Positions 47,024-56,598 of a stretch of DNA of 64,000 bases are shown here, piece by piece (position 1 is the stretch's first letter; each line of letters starts with the position of its first letter). The DNA is from Acinetobacter sp. ANC 4910 (GTDB taxonomy: Bacteria > Pseudomonadota > Gammaproteobacteria > Pseudomonadales > Moraxellaceae), in NCBI RefSeq assembly GCF_004331035.1, contig NZ_SJNT01000012.1, forward strand, positions 41,082-105,081, written 5' to 3'. A model generated the notes under the pieces. It searched no databases, was not told the DNA's origin, and worked only from the letters and a program-made list of their open reading frames with translations. The position numbers were made by a program, and so were the translations under genes.

Positions 47024-47872
47024 TTAGTACGTCTGGTCGCCAATAATGCCCGCGCGTTCCATTTTGCGGTGGCATGCAGGATAGTCCATCACGGCATAAT
47101 GCTGTGTGCTACGGTTATCCCAAATGGCAATGCTGTTAGGCTTCCAGCGCCAACGAACTTGATACTCTGGAATAGAAGCTTGTGAAATGAGGTAGCGTAG
47201 TAAATCAGCGGCTCCTGGATTGGCATCTTGCCCAAAGCGAACGCGCTCTTTGGTGTGGTAGTTGGTAAAGTGAGTGGTAAATGCATTCACATACAGGATT
47301 TTTTCACCTGTTTCTGGATGCGTACGTACCACAGGATGCTCGGCATCTGGGAACTGTGCTTTCAATGCTAAACGCTTTTCAATTGGCATTGCTGCACCAA
47401 AACTGGCTTCGATACTATGACGTGCACGTAAACCATCAATTTTAGCTTTGATCTCTTCAGGTAAGTTCTCATAAGCCAAAATCATATTGGTCCACATAGT
47501 ATCTCCACCGACCTGTGGCGCTTCGACACACCGTAATACGCAACCCATTGGGGGAATTTCACGCCAGCTGGCATCGCTATGCCACGCATTTTCATAACGA
47601 TCGATCGGGCTGTCTGGGCTTTTATAAATTTGTACTAAGCCCGGATGATCGGGATGACTACCGACAGCTGGATGATCTTCCAATTGCCCAAAACGCTCTG
47701 CAAATGCCACATGTTCAGCACGGGTTAAATCTTGATCTCGAAAAAACAACACTCGATGCTTAAGAAGGTTCGAGCGAATTTCACTAAATAAATCTTGATC
47801 GTGTATCGCATCTGCCAAATTTATGCCGCTGAGCTCTGCACCAATATTGCAGCTTAATTGTTCAATTTGCAT
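47024..47872 (-). CDS. TauD/TfdA-type 2-oxoglutarate-dependent dioxygenase
   Basis: Non-haem Fe(II)/2-oxoglutarate oxygenase, 282 residues. Iron ligands H98-x-D100 (A-W-H-S-D) and H258 (S-T-Q-H-Y-A-V); 2-oxoglutarate-binding Arg in R-K-M-E-R-A-G. The family hydroxylates sulfonates (taurine), aryloxyalkanoates (2,4-D) and other small molecules, often causing loss of a leaving group. It is between MDR (upstream, 24 bp) and BKACE (downstream), so the product is probably processed towards a beta-keto acid. Confidence 0.9.
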   Translation of the reverse strand: MQIEQLSCNIGAELSGINLADAIHDQDLFSEIRSNLLKHRVLFFRDQDLTRAEHVAFAERFGQLEDHPAVGSHPDHPGLVQIYKSPDSPIDRYENAWHSDASWREIPPMGCVLRCVEAPQVGGDTMWTNMILAYENLPEEIKAKIDGLRARHSIEASFGAAMPIEKRLALKAQFPDAEHPVVRTHPETGEKILYVNAFTTHFTNYHTKERVRFGQDANPGAADLLRYLISQASIPEYQVRWRWKPNSIAIWDNRSTQHYAVMDYPACHRKMERAGIIGDQTY

Positions 47873-47896
47873 AAGAAATCCTTTCTAATAACAAAC

Positions 47897-48883
47897 TTAA
47901 ATAACGAAAATAGATGAACCCGTTGTTTTACGTGCCTCTAAATCACGGTGTGCTTGTACGGCATCTTTAAGTTCATAACGCTGATTAATTTCAATTTTGA
48001 TTCGACCACTTGCAACATGGTCAAACAGCTCGTTGGCCAAAGCTTGCTTTTCAGCAGGATCCGCAATGTAATCTGCCAGCGCTGGACGGGTGATATAAAG
48101 CGAGCCTTTCATGGCAAGCAGCACTGGATTGAAATCTGGAATCGGCCCAGATGCCGTGCCCACGCATACCATTAAACCGCGACGCTTTAACGAATCTAAT
48201 GACGACATAAAGGTGTCTTTACCTACACTGTCAAAGACCACATTGACACCAACGCCATGAGTTAATTCACGCACGCGCTCCGCCACATTTTCATGGCTAT
48301 AGTTAATGACATGGTCACAACCATAAGCTTTTGCAATCGCTGCTTTTTCGTCAGATGACGTTGTGCCAATCACGGTTAAACCCAGCAACTTCGCCCACTG
48401 TGAAACGATTAAACCCACACCACCTGCCGCGGCATGCAATAAAATTGTGTCACCCTTTTTAAAATCATAAATACGACGCATGAGATAAGCAGAGGTTAAA
48501 CCACGCATGGTCATAGCAGCCGCAGTTTCACATGAGATGCCTTCAGGAAGTTTGATCAGGACATTTGCATCTATTAATCGTGATGTGCTGTAAGCACCCA
48601 AGGTATTTAAAAAGCCGGTATAAGTGACACGGTCACCCACTTGAAAGTCGCTAACTCCTTCACCTATAGCCTCAATCACACCAGAAGCCTCCACGCCCAT
48701 GCCATTTGGCAGTGGAATTTGGTAGGTACCGTCACGGAAATAAGTGTCAGCATAATTGAGCCCGACTGCCACATGACGTAGAAGAACTTGCCCTGCGGCT
48801 GGCTTTCCTACTTCTATATCTTCGTAGCGCATTACTTCAGGAACACCCGATCCATAGAATCGTATTGCTTTATTCGACGTCAT
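47897..48883 (-). CDS. Quinone-oxidoreductase-like MDR (zinc-independent alcohol dehydrogenase family)
   Basis: 329 residues from ATG 48883, with GGA at suitable spacing; ATG 48895 would add four. MDR fold of the QOR type: GroES-like N-terminal domain, and NADPH-binding A-A-A-G-G-V-G around residue 150 followed by G-T-T-S-S-D-E-K. The catalytic-zinc ligands of alcohol dehydrogenases are absent. It reduces quinones or enones in characterised relatives. First gene of the MDR-TauD-BKACE operon, with the 21-bp-spaced repeat about 80 bp upstream. Confidence 0.9.
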   Translation of the reverse strand: MTSNKAIRFYGSGVPEVMRYEDIEVGKPAAGQVLLRHVAVGLNYADTYFRDGTYQIPLPNGMGVEASGVIEAIGEGVSDFQVGDRVTYTGFLNTLGAYSTSRLIDANVLIKLPEGISCETAAAMTMRGLTSAYLMRRIYDFKKGDTILLHAAAGGVGLIVSQWAKLLGLTVIGTTSSDEKAAIAKAYGCDHVINYSHENVAERVRELTHGVGVNVVFDSVGKDTFMSSLDSLKRRGLMVCVGTASGPIPDFNPVLLAMKGSLYITRPALADYIADPAEKQALANELFDHVASGRIKIEINQRYELKDAVQAHRDLEARKTTGSSIFVI

Positions 48884-49251
48884 TTTTCTATCCATGCTAT
48901 ATTTTTATTTAGTGACTAATCACACATCAAAACTACAACACTCAATAGAGCGACACTTTACATAAGACGACATTCGCTTAGCATTTTACGACACTGCTTT
49001 AGTGAAGGCTTCAATAGATGGTGATTCAATCGAGGTCAAAGCTTGAGATTATGATGTAAACCTTGAAGCGATAAAGCATGAAAATTATTTAACTCAACCA
49101 CGCACAATATTTTTTAACTGGGAGTAAATTTGCGTAAAAAAAGCTCAAATTTAACCTGATCATTAACCCATTAGCCGAGTAACGATCAACTCAAATTCGA
49201 GCTGGCTATTTATACAGATTTATATCAATAGATGAATTTATCCGTGAAATA
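48884..49251. other. Intergenic stretch holding the MDR promoter region
   Basis: Apart from the tandem repeat at 48961-48993, I see nothing coding. AT-rich DNA extends to the end of the NADH dehydrogenase gene. Confidence 0.5.
48961..48993. promoter_or_regulatory. Tandem 21-bp-spaced operator-like repeat (MDR operon)
   Basis: CATAAGACGACA (48961-48972) and CATTTTACGACA (48982-48993) are offset by exactly 21 bp and share the core and spacing of the repeat beside the AraC gene. The site is about 80 bp upstream of the MDR-TauD-BKACE operon. Confidence 0.65.
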
Positions 49252-50568
49252 TCAATGCATTTTTAATTGCGGTCTAGCCGACTTAGATAACACATCCTTT
49301 AACATCAAAATGCTGGTTTTAAATAGCCCATGCAATGCAATTTGGTGAAATCGATACAGTGACATATACATTAAACGAGCAACAAAGCCTTCAATATTGA
49401 TATTGCCCATGACATGCCCAACACTATTACGGTCGCTTAAAGACACGAGTGAGCCTTTATCCTTAAATACAAACTCTGGAAGTGGCTGAGCTGCAATATA
49501 AGCTGCTAAGGCTTTTTCCAAAAAAATTGCCTGTTGATTGGCCACTTGAGCACGCGGTGCTAAAGGACGCTCCTTGCCTTCTGGTGTATAACTCGCACAA
49601 TCCCCCATCGCAAAAATAGAATCATCTCGTGTCGTTTGCAAGGTCGACTTAACGATGAGTTGATTAATACGATTGGTTTCTAATTCGGCAATATTATTGA
49701 GAAAATCTGGGGCTTTAATTCCCGCAGACCAAACCTTTAAGTCAGCAGGTAATTGCGTTCCATCATCAAAATAAATATGGGTGTCATCAATCTTCTGCAC
49801 TCGGCTTTTCGTTCTGACCTGAATACCTATGTTGAGTAATTCTGCTTCTGCCAAACTTGATATTTTCGTGTTCAGTGCAGGTAATACGCGATCTGCCGCT
49901 TCAATTAGGGTAATACATACATTATCGGGTTTAATACTGTCTAAACCATATTTACAAAATTGATGCGCCGCGAAATGCAATTCAGCCGCTAATTCGACCC
50001 CTGTTGCACCCGCACCAATGATCGCGATATTGAGTAAGCTGTGCTGCGTATCTTCGATTAAGGTATTGGCTTGAGCTTGCAGATACAGATTTAAAAACTC
50101 TTTCTGTAAATAATCTGCCTGTGCACGAGAATCCAGACATACACAATGTGCTTTTGCGCCTTCAGTATTAAAATCATTTGAAGTCGATCCTACTGAAACC
50201 ACCAAAATATCGTAAGCAATAGAACGACATGGCGCAATTTGCTCACCTTGATGAGAACTTAATTCTGCAAGTTGAATCTTTTTTTCGGTACGATCGATAT
50301 TGATCATTTTCCCCAAAAAGAACTCAAAATGATTTTTATTGGCATGTGCAAAGTAATTCAATTCATCATCATGTGAATTCAATGTTCCTGAAGCCACTTC
50401 ATGTAAAAGTGGTTTCCAAATATGCGTTAAAGTTGCATCGACCAAGATAATTTCGGCTTTATTTTTTTTGCCTAAACGGTTCCCTAAACGCGTAGCGAGT
50501 TCGAGCCCACCTGCTCCACCACCGACAATTACGATCCGTTTCTTACAATTTTTGTTTTCCAGTTGCAT
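49252..50568 (-). CDS. Type II NADH dehydrogenase-like FAD oxidoreductase
   Basis: 438 residues from ATG 50568 (GGAGA upstream; the open frame reaches 50622). NDH-2-like: FAD-binding V-I-V-G-G-G-A-G-G, NADH-binding I-I-G-A-G-A-T-G-V-E-L-A, and F-A-M-G-D-C-A near the end. It would pass electrons from NADH to quinone without proton pumping, as a peripheral membrane protein. The C-terminal amphipathic segment (Y-M-S-L-Y-R-F-H-Q-I-A-L) fits membrane attachment. Stands alone. Confidence 0.9.
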   Translation of the reverse strand: MQLENKNCKKRIVIVGGGAGGLELATRLGNRLGKKNKAEIILVDATLTHIWKPLLHEVASGTLNSHDDELNYFAHANKNHFEFFLGKMINIDRTEKKIQLAELSSHQGEQIAPCRSIAYDILVVSVGSTSNDFNTEGAKAHCVCLDSRAQADYLQKEFLNLYLQAQANTLIEDTQHSLLNIAIIGAGATGVELAAELHFAAHQFCKYGLDSIKPDNVCITLIEAADRVLPALNTKISSLAEAELLNIGIQVRTKSRVQKIDDTHIYFDDGTQLPADLKVWSAGIKAPDFLNNIAELETNRINQLIVKSTLQTTRDDSIFAMGDCASYTPEGKERPLAPRAQVANQQAIFLEKALAAYIAAQPLPEFVFKDKGSLVSLSDRNSVGHVMGNINIEGFVARLMYMSLYRFHQIALHGLFKTSILMLKDVLSKSARPQLKMH

Positions 50569-51234
50569 TGTTGTTTCTCCAATTGTTTGATGGTTATGAA
50601 ACATCCGATTCATAATCATCAAATAATTGTCTAGCGTTCCATTGCGCTTAGAGTTGTATCAAAATGTATCGCAAAATAATAAAATACAAATAAATGATAG
50701 TGAACATTTATTTAATAAATAGTATTAAAAATTTAACGAGATCAGAGGGAAAATTAAACGTTAAATATCAGCAACAAAAAATTAAAATTATTTATTTTTA
50801 TATATTTTTCAAAAATATATTTTGACTAAATTTTAAAAACTCATATAAATTTTATGAAAACAAAGGAGATAAAATTCTGTTTTTTTAATGTACAATTCAA
50901 CTTTCAATCGTCTTATTTTTAACCAAAATGAATAATTTTAAGAGAAGCAAAGAAAAAAATCATACAGATTAGGGGTACTCATCAGGAGGAATCATTGTGC
51001 GAATAGTTTAGAAAATAGCGTTTTTTGAACAATAAGTTGGCGGGGAAAAACCTGTAATTGAAAGACAAATTTTGTCTTCTGTATTTAAAGGCAAGTGGTG
51101 AATAAATATTGGCGCTTAAATAAGACAGTTTTTAATTATGATATCAAGAAAAAGTCATACCCCTTTTCCAAGAAGTATGACTAAAATTATTAGGTTTGAG
51201 CTAGTACAGTTTACTGCAACACAAATTAAATCAA
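50569..51234. other. Intergenic stretch between NADH dehydrogenase and OsmC-YcaO
   Basis: A very AT-rich ~660-bp stretch with no supported gene. A consensus AGGAGG (50984-50989) precedes GTG 50997 on the plus strand, but that frame stops after four codons. A palindrome (AAGACAAA/TTTGTCTT) lies near 51060-51080, and the YcaO terminator is at the right end. Confidence 0.4.
51147..51182 (-). terminator. Terminator of the OsmC-YcaO gene
   Basis: On the minus strand, AGTCATAC pairs with GTATGACT (51153-51160 with 51175-51182) and is followed by TTTTTC. It lies about 50 bp after the stop. Confidence 0.75.
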
Positions 51235-53454
51235 TTAGGCCAACAATTCGACTTTGGCAAGATTCGAATATTTAGCACGTGCGGCATGTAGCTTTTGATA
51301 ACTATCAAGTAAACGTTGATGACGATCTAACCCTTCAAGTTTCATACTGGTTGGCGTTAAACCATAGAATCGAACGCTACCATCGACTGAACCCACGGCT
51401 GCATCCATGTGTTCATCACCAAACATACGGCGGAAATTGACTTCATAATCTTCAAGTTCCATTTCATCATCCAGTTCAACTTCTAACACGACATTTAAGC
51501 ATTGATAGAACAAGCCACGTTCAACCGTATTGGTGTTGTATTGCAAGAAGGTTTCAACCAGATCTTTCGCTTCTTCAAATTGCTGTAAAGCTAAATAAAT
51601 CATTAGTTTGAGTTCTAGAATCGTGAGCTGCCCCCAAACCGTATTGTCATCAAACTCAATCCCGATCAGGGTTTTGATATCGGTGTAGTCATCCAACTCG
51701 CTTTCTTCTAAGCGTTCAACCAAGGCTTCAAGCTGTTCATCATCTAGGCGATGTAAATTCAGTGTGTCTTCACGGAACCATAAGGCTTTATTGGTATTGT
51801 CCCAAATTAAGTCTTCAACCAAATACACTTCTGAATAGTCAGGCACTAATATACGGCAAGCTGTAGCACCTAAATGCTCATAAACAGCCATATAAACTTC
51901 TTTGCCCATATCTTTGAGGATATCGAACAAAATTTTGGCTTCATCGATATTTTTTGCATGCCCTTCTGCACTGAAGTCCCAGTCTACAAAGTCATACTCA
52001 GATTTTGCACTAAAGAAACGCCAAGACACCAAGCCACTCGAATCGATAAAGTGTTCTACAAAGTTATTCGGTTCAGTAACTGCCTGTGAACTAAAGGTAG
52101 GACGCGGTAAATCATTTAAACCTTCAAAACTACGACCTTGCATTAACTCGGTTAAGCTACGCTCAATCGCCACTTGCATATTTGGATGAGCACCAAACGA
52201 TGCAAATACACCACCAGTACGCGGATTCATTAAGGTGACACACATCACTGGGTACTTTCCGCCCAATGATGCATCTTTCACCAAAATAGGGAAGCCTTGC
52301 TCTTCTAAGCCTTTAATCCCTTCAATGATACTTGGATATTGCGCCAGTACATCCGCAGGTACGTCTGGAAGTGCAATTTCACCTTCAATGATTTCGCGCT
52401 TCACTGCACGTTCAAAAATCTCGGATAAACATTGGACTTGTGCTTCGGCTAATGTATTACCCGCACTCATACCATTACTTAAATATAAGTTTTCAATCAA
52501 ATTGGTTGGGAAATACACCACTTCGCCATCGGACTGACGTACATAAGGTAATGAGCAAATACCACGCTCAGCATTGCCTGAGTTGGTATCATATAAATGC
52601 GTGCCTAAAAGTTCATTTTCAGGGTCATAAATTGCTTTGCAATACTCATCCAAAATCTCTGGTGGTAATTCACCGTTTGGACCAGGTTGGAACCATTTTT
52701 CATCTGGATAATGTACAAATTCTGCATTCGCAATTTCTTCACCCCAGAATTGATCGTTGTAGAACAGATTACAGTTCAAACGTTCAATAAACTCGCCCAA
52801 GGCCGAAGCTAAAGCACTTTCTTTGGTCGCACCTTTACCATTCGAGAAACACATCGGAGAATGTGCATCACGAATATGCAACGACCACACATTAGGCACA
52901 ATGTTACGCCAAGACGCAATTTCAATTTTCATGCCTAAGTTAGCCAATAACGCTGACATGTTGGCAATGGTTTCCTCTAAAGGTAAGTCCTTGCCTGTGA
53001 TATGAGTCAAGTGTTCAGACGCCAGATTCGGCATTAAAAGCGCTTGTGCATCTGCATCAATACTTTCAACTTCTTCAATAACAAAATCGGGGCCTGTTTG
53101 AATGACTTTCTTTACTGTACAGCGGTCAATCGAACGTAAAATCCCTTGGCGGTCTTTTTCTGAAATATCGGCTGGTAGCTCAACTTGGATTTTAAAAATC
53201 TGTTTATAACGATCTTCAGGATCAACAATATTATTTTGCGATAAGCGAATGTTATCGGTTGGAATGTTACGTGCAAGGCAATAGACCTTAACAAAGTAAG
53301 CGGCACACATCGCTGAAGATGCTAAGAAATAGTCGAATGGTCCTGGGGCTGAACCATCGCCTTTGTAGCGAATAGGTTGGTCAGCAATTACAGTAAAGTC
53401 ATCAAATTTAGCTTCGAGTCGAAGGTTATCGAGATAATTGACTTTAATTTCCAT
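51235..53454 (-). CDS. OsmC-YcaO fusion protein
   Basis: 739 residues combining an N-terminal OsmC-like domain (about 1-135; S-A-M-C-A-A-Y-F with the reactive Cys region) with a YcaO ATP-dependent cyclodehydratase-like domain (about 165-590; E-F-I-E-R-L-N and G-N-T-L-A-E-A-Q-V-Q-C-L-S-E-I-F-E-R) and a helical C-terminal region. E. coli YcaO lacks OsmC and supports RimO-dependent beta-methylthiolation of ribosomal protein S12. The fusion form is found in several gammaproteobacteria. No RiPP precursor or RimO neighbour is seen in the window, so a housekeeping role is favoured. Confidence 0.9.
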   Translation of the reverse strand: MEIKVNYLDNLRLEAKFDDFTVIADQPIRYKGDGSAPGPFDYFLASSAMCAAYFVKVYCLARNIPTDNIRLSQNNIVDPEDRYKQIFKIQVELPADISEKDRQGILRSIDRCTVKKVIQTGPDFVIEEVESIDADAQALLMPNLASEHLTHITGKDLPLEETIANMSALLANLGMKIEIASWRNIVPNVWSLHIRDAHSPMCFSNGKGATKESALASALGEFIERLNCNLFYNDQFWGEEIANAEFVHYPDEKWFQPGPNGELPPEILDEYCKAIYDPENELLGTHLYDTNSGNAERGICSLPYVRQSDGEVVYFPTNLIENLYLSNGMSAGNTLAEAQVQCLSEIFERAVKREIIEGEIALPDVPADVLAQYPSIIEGIKGLEEQGFPILVKDASLGGKYPVMCVTLMNPRTGGVFASFGAHPNMQVAIERSLTELMQGRSFEGLNDLPRPTFSSQAVTEPNNFVEHFIDSSGLVSWRFFSAKSEYDFVDWDFSAEGHAKNIDEAKILFDILKDMGKEVYMAVYEHLGATACRILVPDYSEVYLVEDLIWDNTNKALWFREDTLNLHRLDDEQLEALVERLEESELDDYTDIKTLIGIEFDDNTVWGQLTILELKLMIYLALQQFEEAKDLVETFLQYNTNTVERGLFYQCLNVVLEVELDDEMELEDYEVNFRRMFGDEHMDAAVGSVDGSVRFYGLTPTSMKLEGLDRHQRLLDSYQKLHAARAKYSNLAKVELLA

Positions 53455-53884
53455 GTTGGCACCTAATGATGCTTATATGCCTACGGCAGACAGATAAGCG
53501 TCGAAAATATTGAATTAAAAGCAGAATGCAATGAAGAAATTGGTTTGCAAAAAGAATCAGCCAAAGGCTTGGAGCTGATTAAAAAACGGCTTAACGAATG
53601 CGCGTAGATTTTACAGATTTCTGGCTCAAAGTGGAAATGCTATCTTGAGATTTATGCAATTTTTCCCATAAGCCCGTACATTTTAAATATGCACTATATT
53701 CAATTGTTAGGTTTTTCAAAACAAAACACATCCAAACAATATGTATAGCATGCACTGTGCAAATGAATCATGTATTGATAAACATGGTGATATTCCCCTG
53801 AATTCTCAGAGAAATATCAAAAGTCTGTCCTTGGGTCAATTCGACCTATGCAAGCTTGGCATCACAATTTTGATGACAATATGC
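53455..53884. other. Intergenic stretch with a short open frame
   Basis: A 45-codon plus-strand frame (53470-53607) reads like protein (for example E-S-A-K-G-L-E-L-I-K-K-R-L) but has no ATG or ribosome site. I see nothing else, apart from the OsmC-YcaO promoter region at the left end. Confidence 0.3.
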
Positions 53885-54340
53885 CTAACTCAATTTCTCT
53901 AACTGAAAATCTTCAAATGCATCAAATGGTCGCCCTGAATTTGGGTCAATAACTTCCACATAATTTTGCCCCCATACGATGAGGTTACGATCTTTCACAC
54001 CATGAAGTTCAATCTGGAGCTTTCCATCATCATTGAACGCAAATTTTCCGTTAAAAGTTTCAGACTTCTTGCTGCCACTATTCCCTTTCCGCACCAATTC
54101 AAAGCTTTGATCCTGATTCAATGTTAAGTCAACTGTTGATCCTTCACAGCCATCACAGAACGTGGGACAAGTCACACATGGCGTAATGCCTCGGTATTGC
54201 CCCACCCAAAGCTGCAATTGAGGATCTACAACTTTCATCGTTTTTTCAGTTTCACGAGTTGAATGCTCAGCTTGTTTTGACTGGCTACAGCCCAAACACA
54301 AACTGGCAAAGACCAATGAACATAGTAATGATGTTTTCAT
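53885..54340 (-). CDS. NlpE-like copper-resistance lipoprotein
   Basis: 151-residue predicted lipoprotein (lipidation Cys C18 in C-L-G-C; position -3 is Cys rather than the usual Leu). The mature part matches the NlpE N-terminal domain (V-G-Q-Y-R-G-I-T-P-C, then S-T-V-D-L-T-L). Four cysteines (C55, C58, C62, C65) lie where NlpE typically has C-x2-C, suggesting a metal site or disulfides. NlpE senses envelope stress and affects copper tolerance in E. coli. The stop of the TonB receptor is directly adjacent. Confidence 0.82.
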   Translation of the reverse strand: MKTSLLCSLVFASLCLGCSQSKQAEHSTRETEKTMKVVDPQLQLWVGQYRGITPCVTCPTFCDGCEGSTVDLTLNQDQSFELVRKGNSGSKKSETFNGKFAFNDDGKLQIELHGVKDRNLIVWGQNYVEVIDPNSGRPFDAFEDFQLEKLS

Positions 54341-56521
54341 TTAGAATGTCCAGTTCAAAGTAGCGGTTGCCTTAAGTGGTTCACCAGGCTGAACCCAATT
54401 ATTGGTATAGCTTGCAACGTAATAATCTTGATCGAAGAGATTATCGATATTCAATTGCACGCGTAAATCAGGACGAAGTTGTGCATACGCACCCACATTT
54501 ACAACCGTAAAATCAGGTAAGCTCGTAGCATTATCAATATAGTTTGCACTGCGCTTGCCATAATAATTCACATGACCAATCAAACCAGCATCATATCCCG
54601 CAAGGTTGAATTGGTAATTTGCACTCAAATTTGCCGTATGCTTCGGGATATTCTTTAATCTTGCTCCTTTTGCCTCAACTTCACTCTCTACAATTGAAGC
54701 ATCCGTAAACGTATAATTTGCATTTAAACGCAGATGATCTGTGAACTGGTGTTGTAATTCAAATTCAACCCCGTGGCTTTGCACGCGTCCACTATCGACG
54801 TAACTATCACTGATTCCTTCAGTTAACAGATGTTGTTTATCGAGATCAAAATAAGTGAGTCCCAACCAACTTTTGGCTTGGAATTGATATTTTGCACCGA
54901 CTTCCCAACTTTCAGTTTTCTCAGGATCATACAAGTCATTGTTTTTATTTAATCCTGTATTCAGTTCAAAAGCTTTGCCCCAATTCGTATAGAAAGATAG
55001 TTTCTCAGTTGGTTGATAATTGATTCCTGCACGCGGAGTAAATGGTGTAAACGCTTGTTCAGCAGATTTTCCACTACGATGGTCATCGATTTGCTGTTCT
55101 AAACGATTTGCACGTCCCCCAATCAAAACGTTCCACTGATCATTCAAGAAGATTTGATCTTGCAGGTTAAAGCCCAGCATTTGCTGCGTTTCTTTGGTGT
55201 TTTTGGTGGTTCGTGTTAATGGCAAAATATTCTGACCATATACAGGGTGATCAAGATTAATCTGACTCGATGCTCCCGCAGCACTACGGCGTTGTAACTG
55301 ATCAATCGTATAGTGACCCACTTCTATGTTAGTGACCAACTCATGTCGAATTGATCCCGTATTAAATTTACCCCGCAAAATCGACTGAAAGTTCGTAGTC
55401 TCGGTTTCAAATTGACGTGAACGACGGAAACGGTTTGCGGTCTGTCCATCTGCGGCGATGGAAGAAATTTCAGTCGACGTCCCTACTCGCTCACCATGAC
55501 TATAAGTAAGGGCTGTCGTGTTGTTCCAATCATCATTAAATGCATGATTCACACGCAGTTGAACCATTTGATCTTGAATTTCAATATCACCGTCGCTAGG
55601 TTCGCCCAAAAATGTTTTTTTGTTCAGCTTCAATTGCCCATTAACCATTGGAATACCTCTGTCGAATACCCCTTTCGATTGAGCAAACTCGGTATCCAAA
55701 TTCAACTGGGTTTGCGCTGAAAGCTTCCAAGCCAGTTGCGGCGCAATATAATAATGTTGATTATCTACTTGATCCCGAAAGCTCTGATTATTTTCATAAG
55801 CCAATCCCAGTCGATAAGCCAGATCCTGATTCATTGCACCTGTGGTATCCAATGCAGCACGATACTCTTCAAGCGTGCTGCCACTTAGACTTAGGCTATT
55901 TATAGATTCCCATTCGGGTTGTTTGGTCGTGATATTCATAATCCCACCAATTGCGCCTTGCCCATACATCGCTGCCATCGGGCCTTTTAGGAAATCAATC
56001 GCGTGGATATTCACCATATCTCGAGGTGTATGAATACCACTCACCGAACTTAAACCATTACGCATGTAGATGGTGCCCATATTCGGGTCTGTGCTAAATC
56101 CTCGAAAAGAATAATTATCCCAAAAACCACCACCATAACTGTCTTGATAAACAACACCATTGACCAATGACAAGGCATCACTGACCCGCTGAACATGATG
56201 ATTTTGAATGTCCTCATTGGAAACATGGGACTTTGTAAATGGAACTTCTAATAAGTCATGATTAAACTGGGTAATCGCCTGAGATGAGGTGTGTCTTTCA
56301 TCCTGCTTTTCAGCGGTTAAAGTGATGGTCGACAATTGGGTTGCTTCTGTTTTTGCTTCAACCTCTACTGCATGACTGGTTTGAGCATTTAAGCCAGATA
56401 TTGCACCGAGCATTACACTACATAAAACTTTAAAAATTCGAGGGCTAATCTGTGCTTGAACATGTGACGAAACCATCACGCCATTCCCTTTAAGGAACGG
56501 ATTTAACTTGAATTGAGACAT
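54341..56521 (-). CDS. TonB-dependent receptor, probably for copper or another metal
   Basis: 726-residue outer-membrane receptor with a long leader (MSQFKLNPF..., signal core V-L-C-S-V-M-L-G-A-I-S-G), plug (V-S-D-A-L-S-L-V-N-G-V, R-N-G-L-S-S-V, Y-G-Q-G-A-I-G-G-I-M-N-I) and barrel ending in L-N-W-T-F. It resembles siderophore/copper (OprC-like) receptors. The DUF2946 gene upstream and the NlpE-like gene directly downstream point to copper rather than iron. AAGGA precedes the ATG. Confidence 0.85.
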   Translation of the reverse strand: MSQFKLNPFLKGNGVMVSSHVQAQISPRIFKVLCSVMLGAISGLNAQTSHAVEVEAKTEATQLSTITLTAEKQDERHTSSQAITQFNHDLLEVPFTKSHVSNEDIQNHHVQRVSDALSLVNGVVYQDSYGGGFWDNYSFRGFSTDPNMGTIYMRNGLSSVSGIHTPRDMVNIHAIDFLKGPMAAMYGQGAIGGIMNITTKQPEWESINSLSLSGSTLEEYRAALDTTGAMNQDLAYRLGLAYENNQSFRDQVDNQHYYIAPQLAWKLSAQTQLNLDTEFAQSKGVFDRGIPMVNGQLKLNKKTFLGEPSDGDIEIQDQMVQLRVNHAFNDDWNNTTALTYSHGERVGTSTEISSIAADGQTANRFRRSRQFETETTNFQSILRGKFNTGSIRHELVTNIEVGHYTIDQLQRRSAAGASSQINLDHPVYGQNILPLTRTTKNTKETQQMLGFNLQDQIFLNDQWNVLIGGRANRLEQQIDDHRSGKSAEQAFTPFTPRAGINYQPTEKLSFYTNWGKAFELNTGLNKNNDLYDPEKTESWEVGAKYQFQAKSWLGLTYFDLDKQHLLTEGISDSYVDSGRVQSHGVEFELQHQFTDHLRLNANYTFTDASIVESEVEAKGARLKNIPKHTANLSANYQFNLAGYDAGLIGHVNYYGKRSANYIDNATSLPDFTVVNVGAYAQLRPDLRVQLNIDNLFDQDYYVASYTNNWVQPGEPLKATATLNWTF

Positions 56522-56598
56522 TTCAATTCCTTTAATGCGTAAAATCCCCTAAGAACTCTCCATGCTTAGAAAAGTTCTCTGACTAATTGTTGTGAAAT

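Noticed and set aside
51874..52790. Plus-strand frames opposite OsmC-YcaO
   Set aside because: Antisense to a large, well-conserved coding region.
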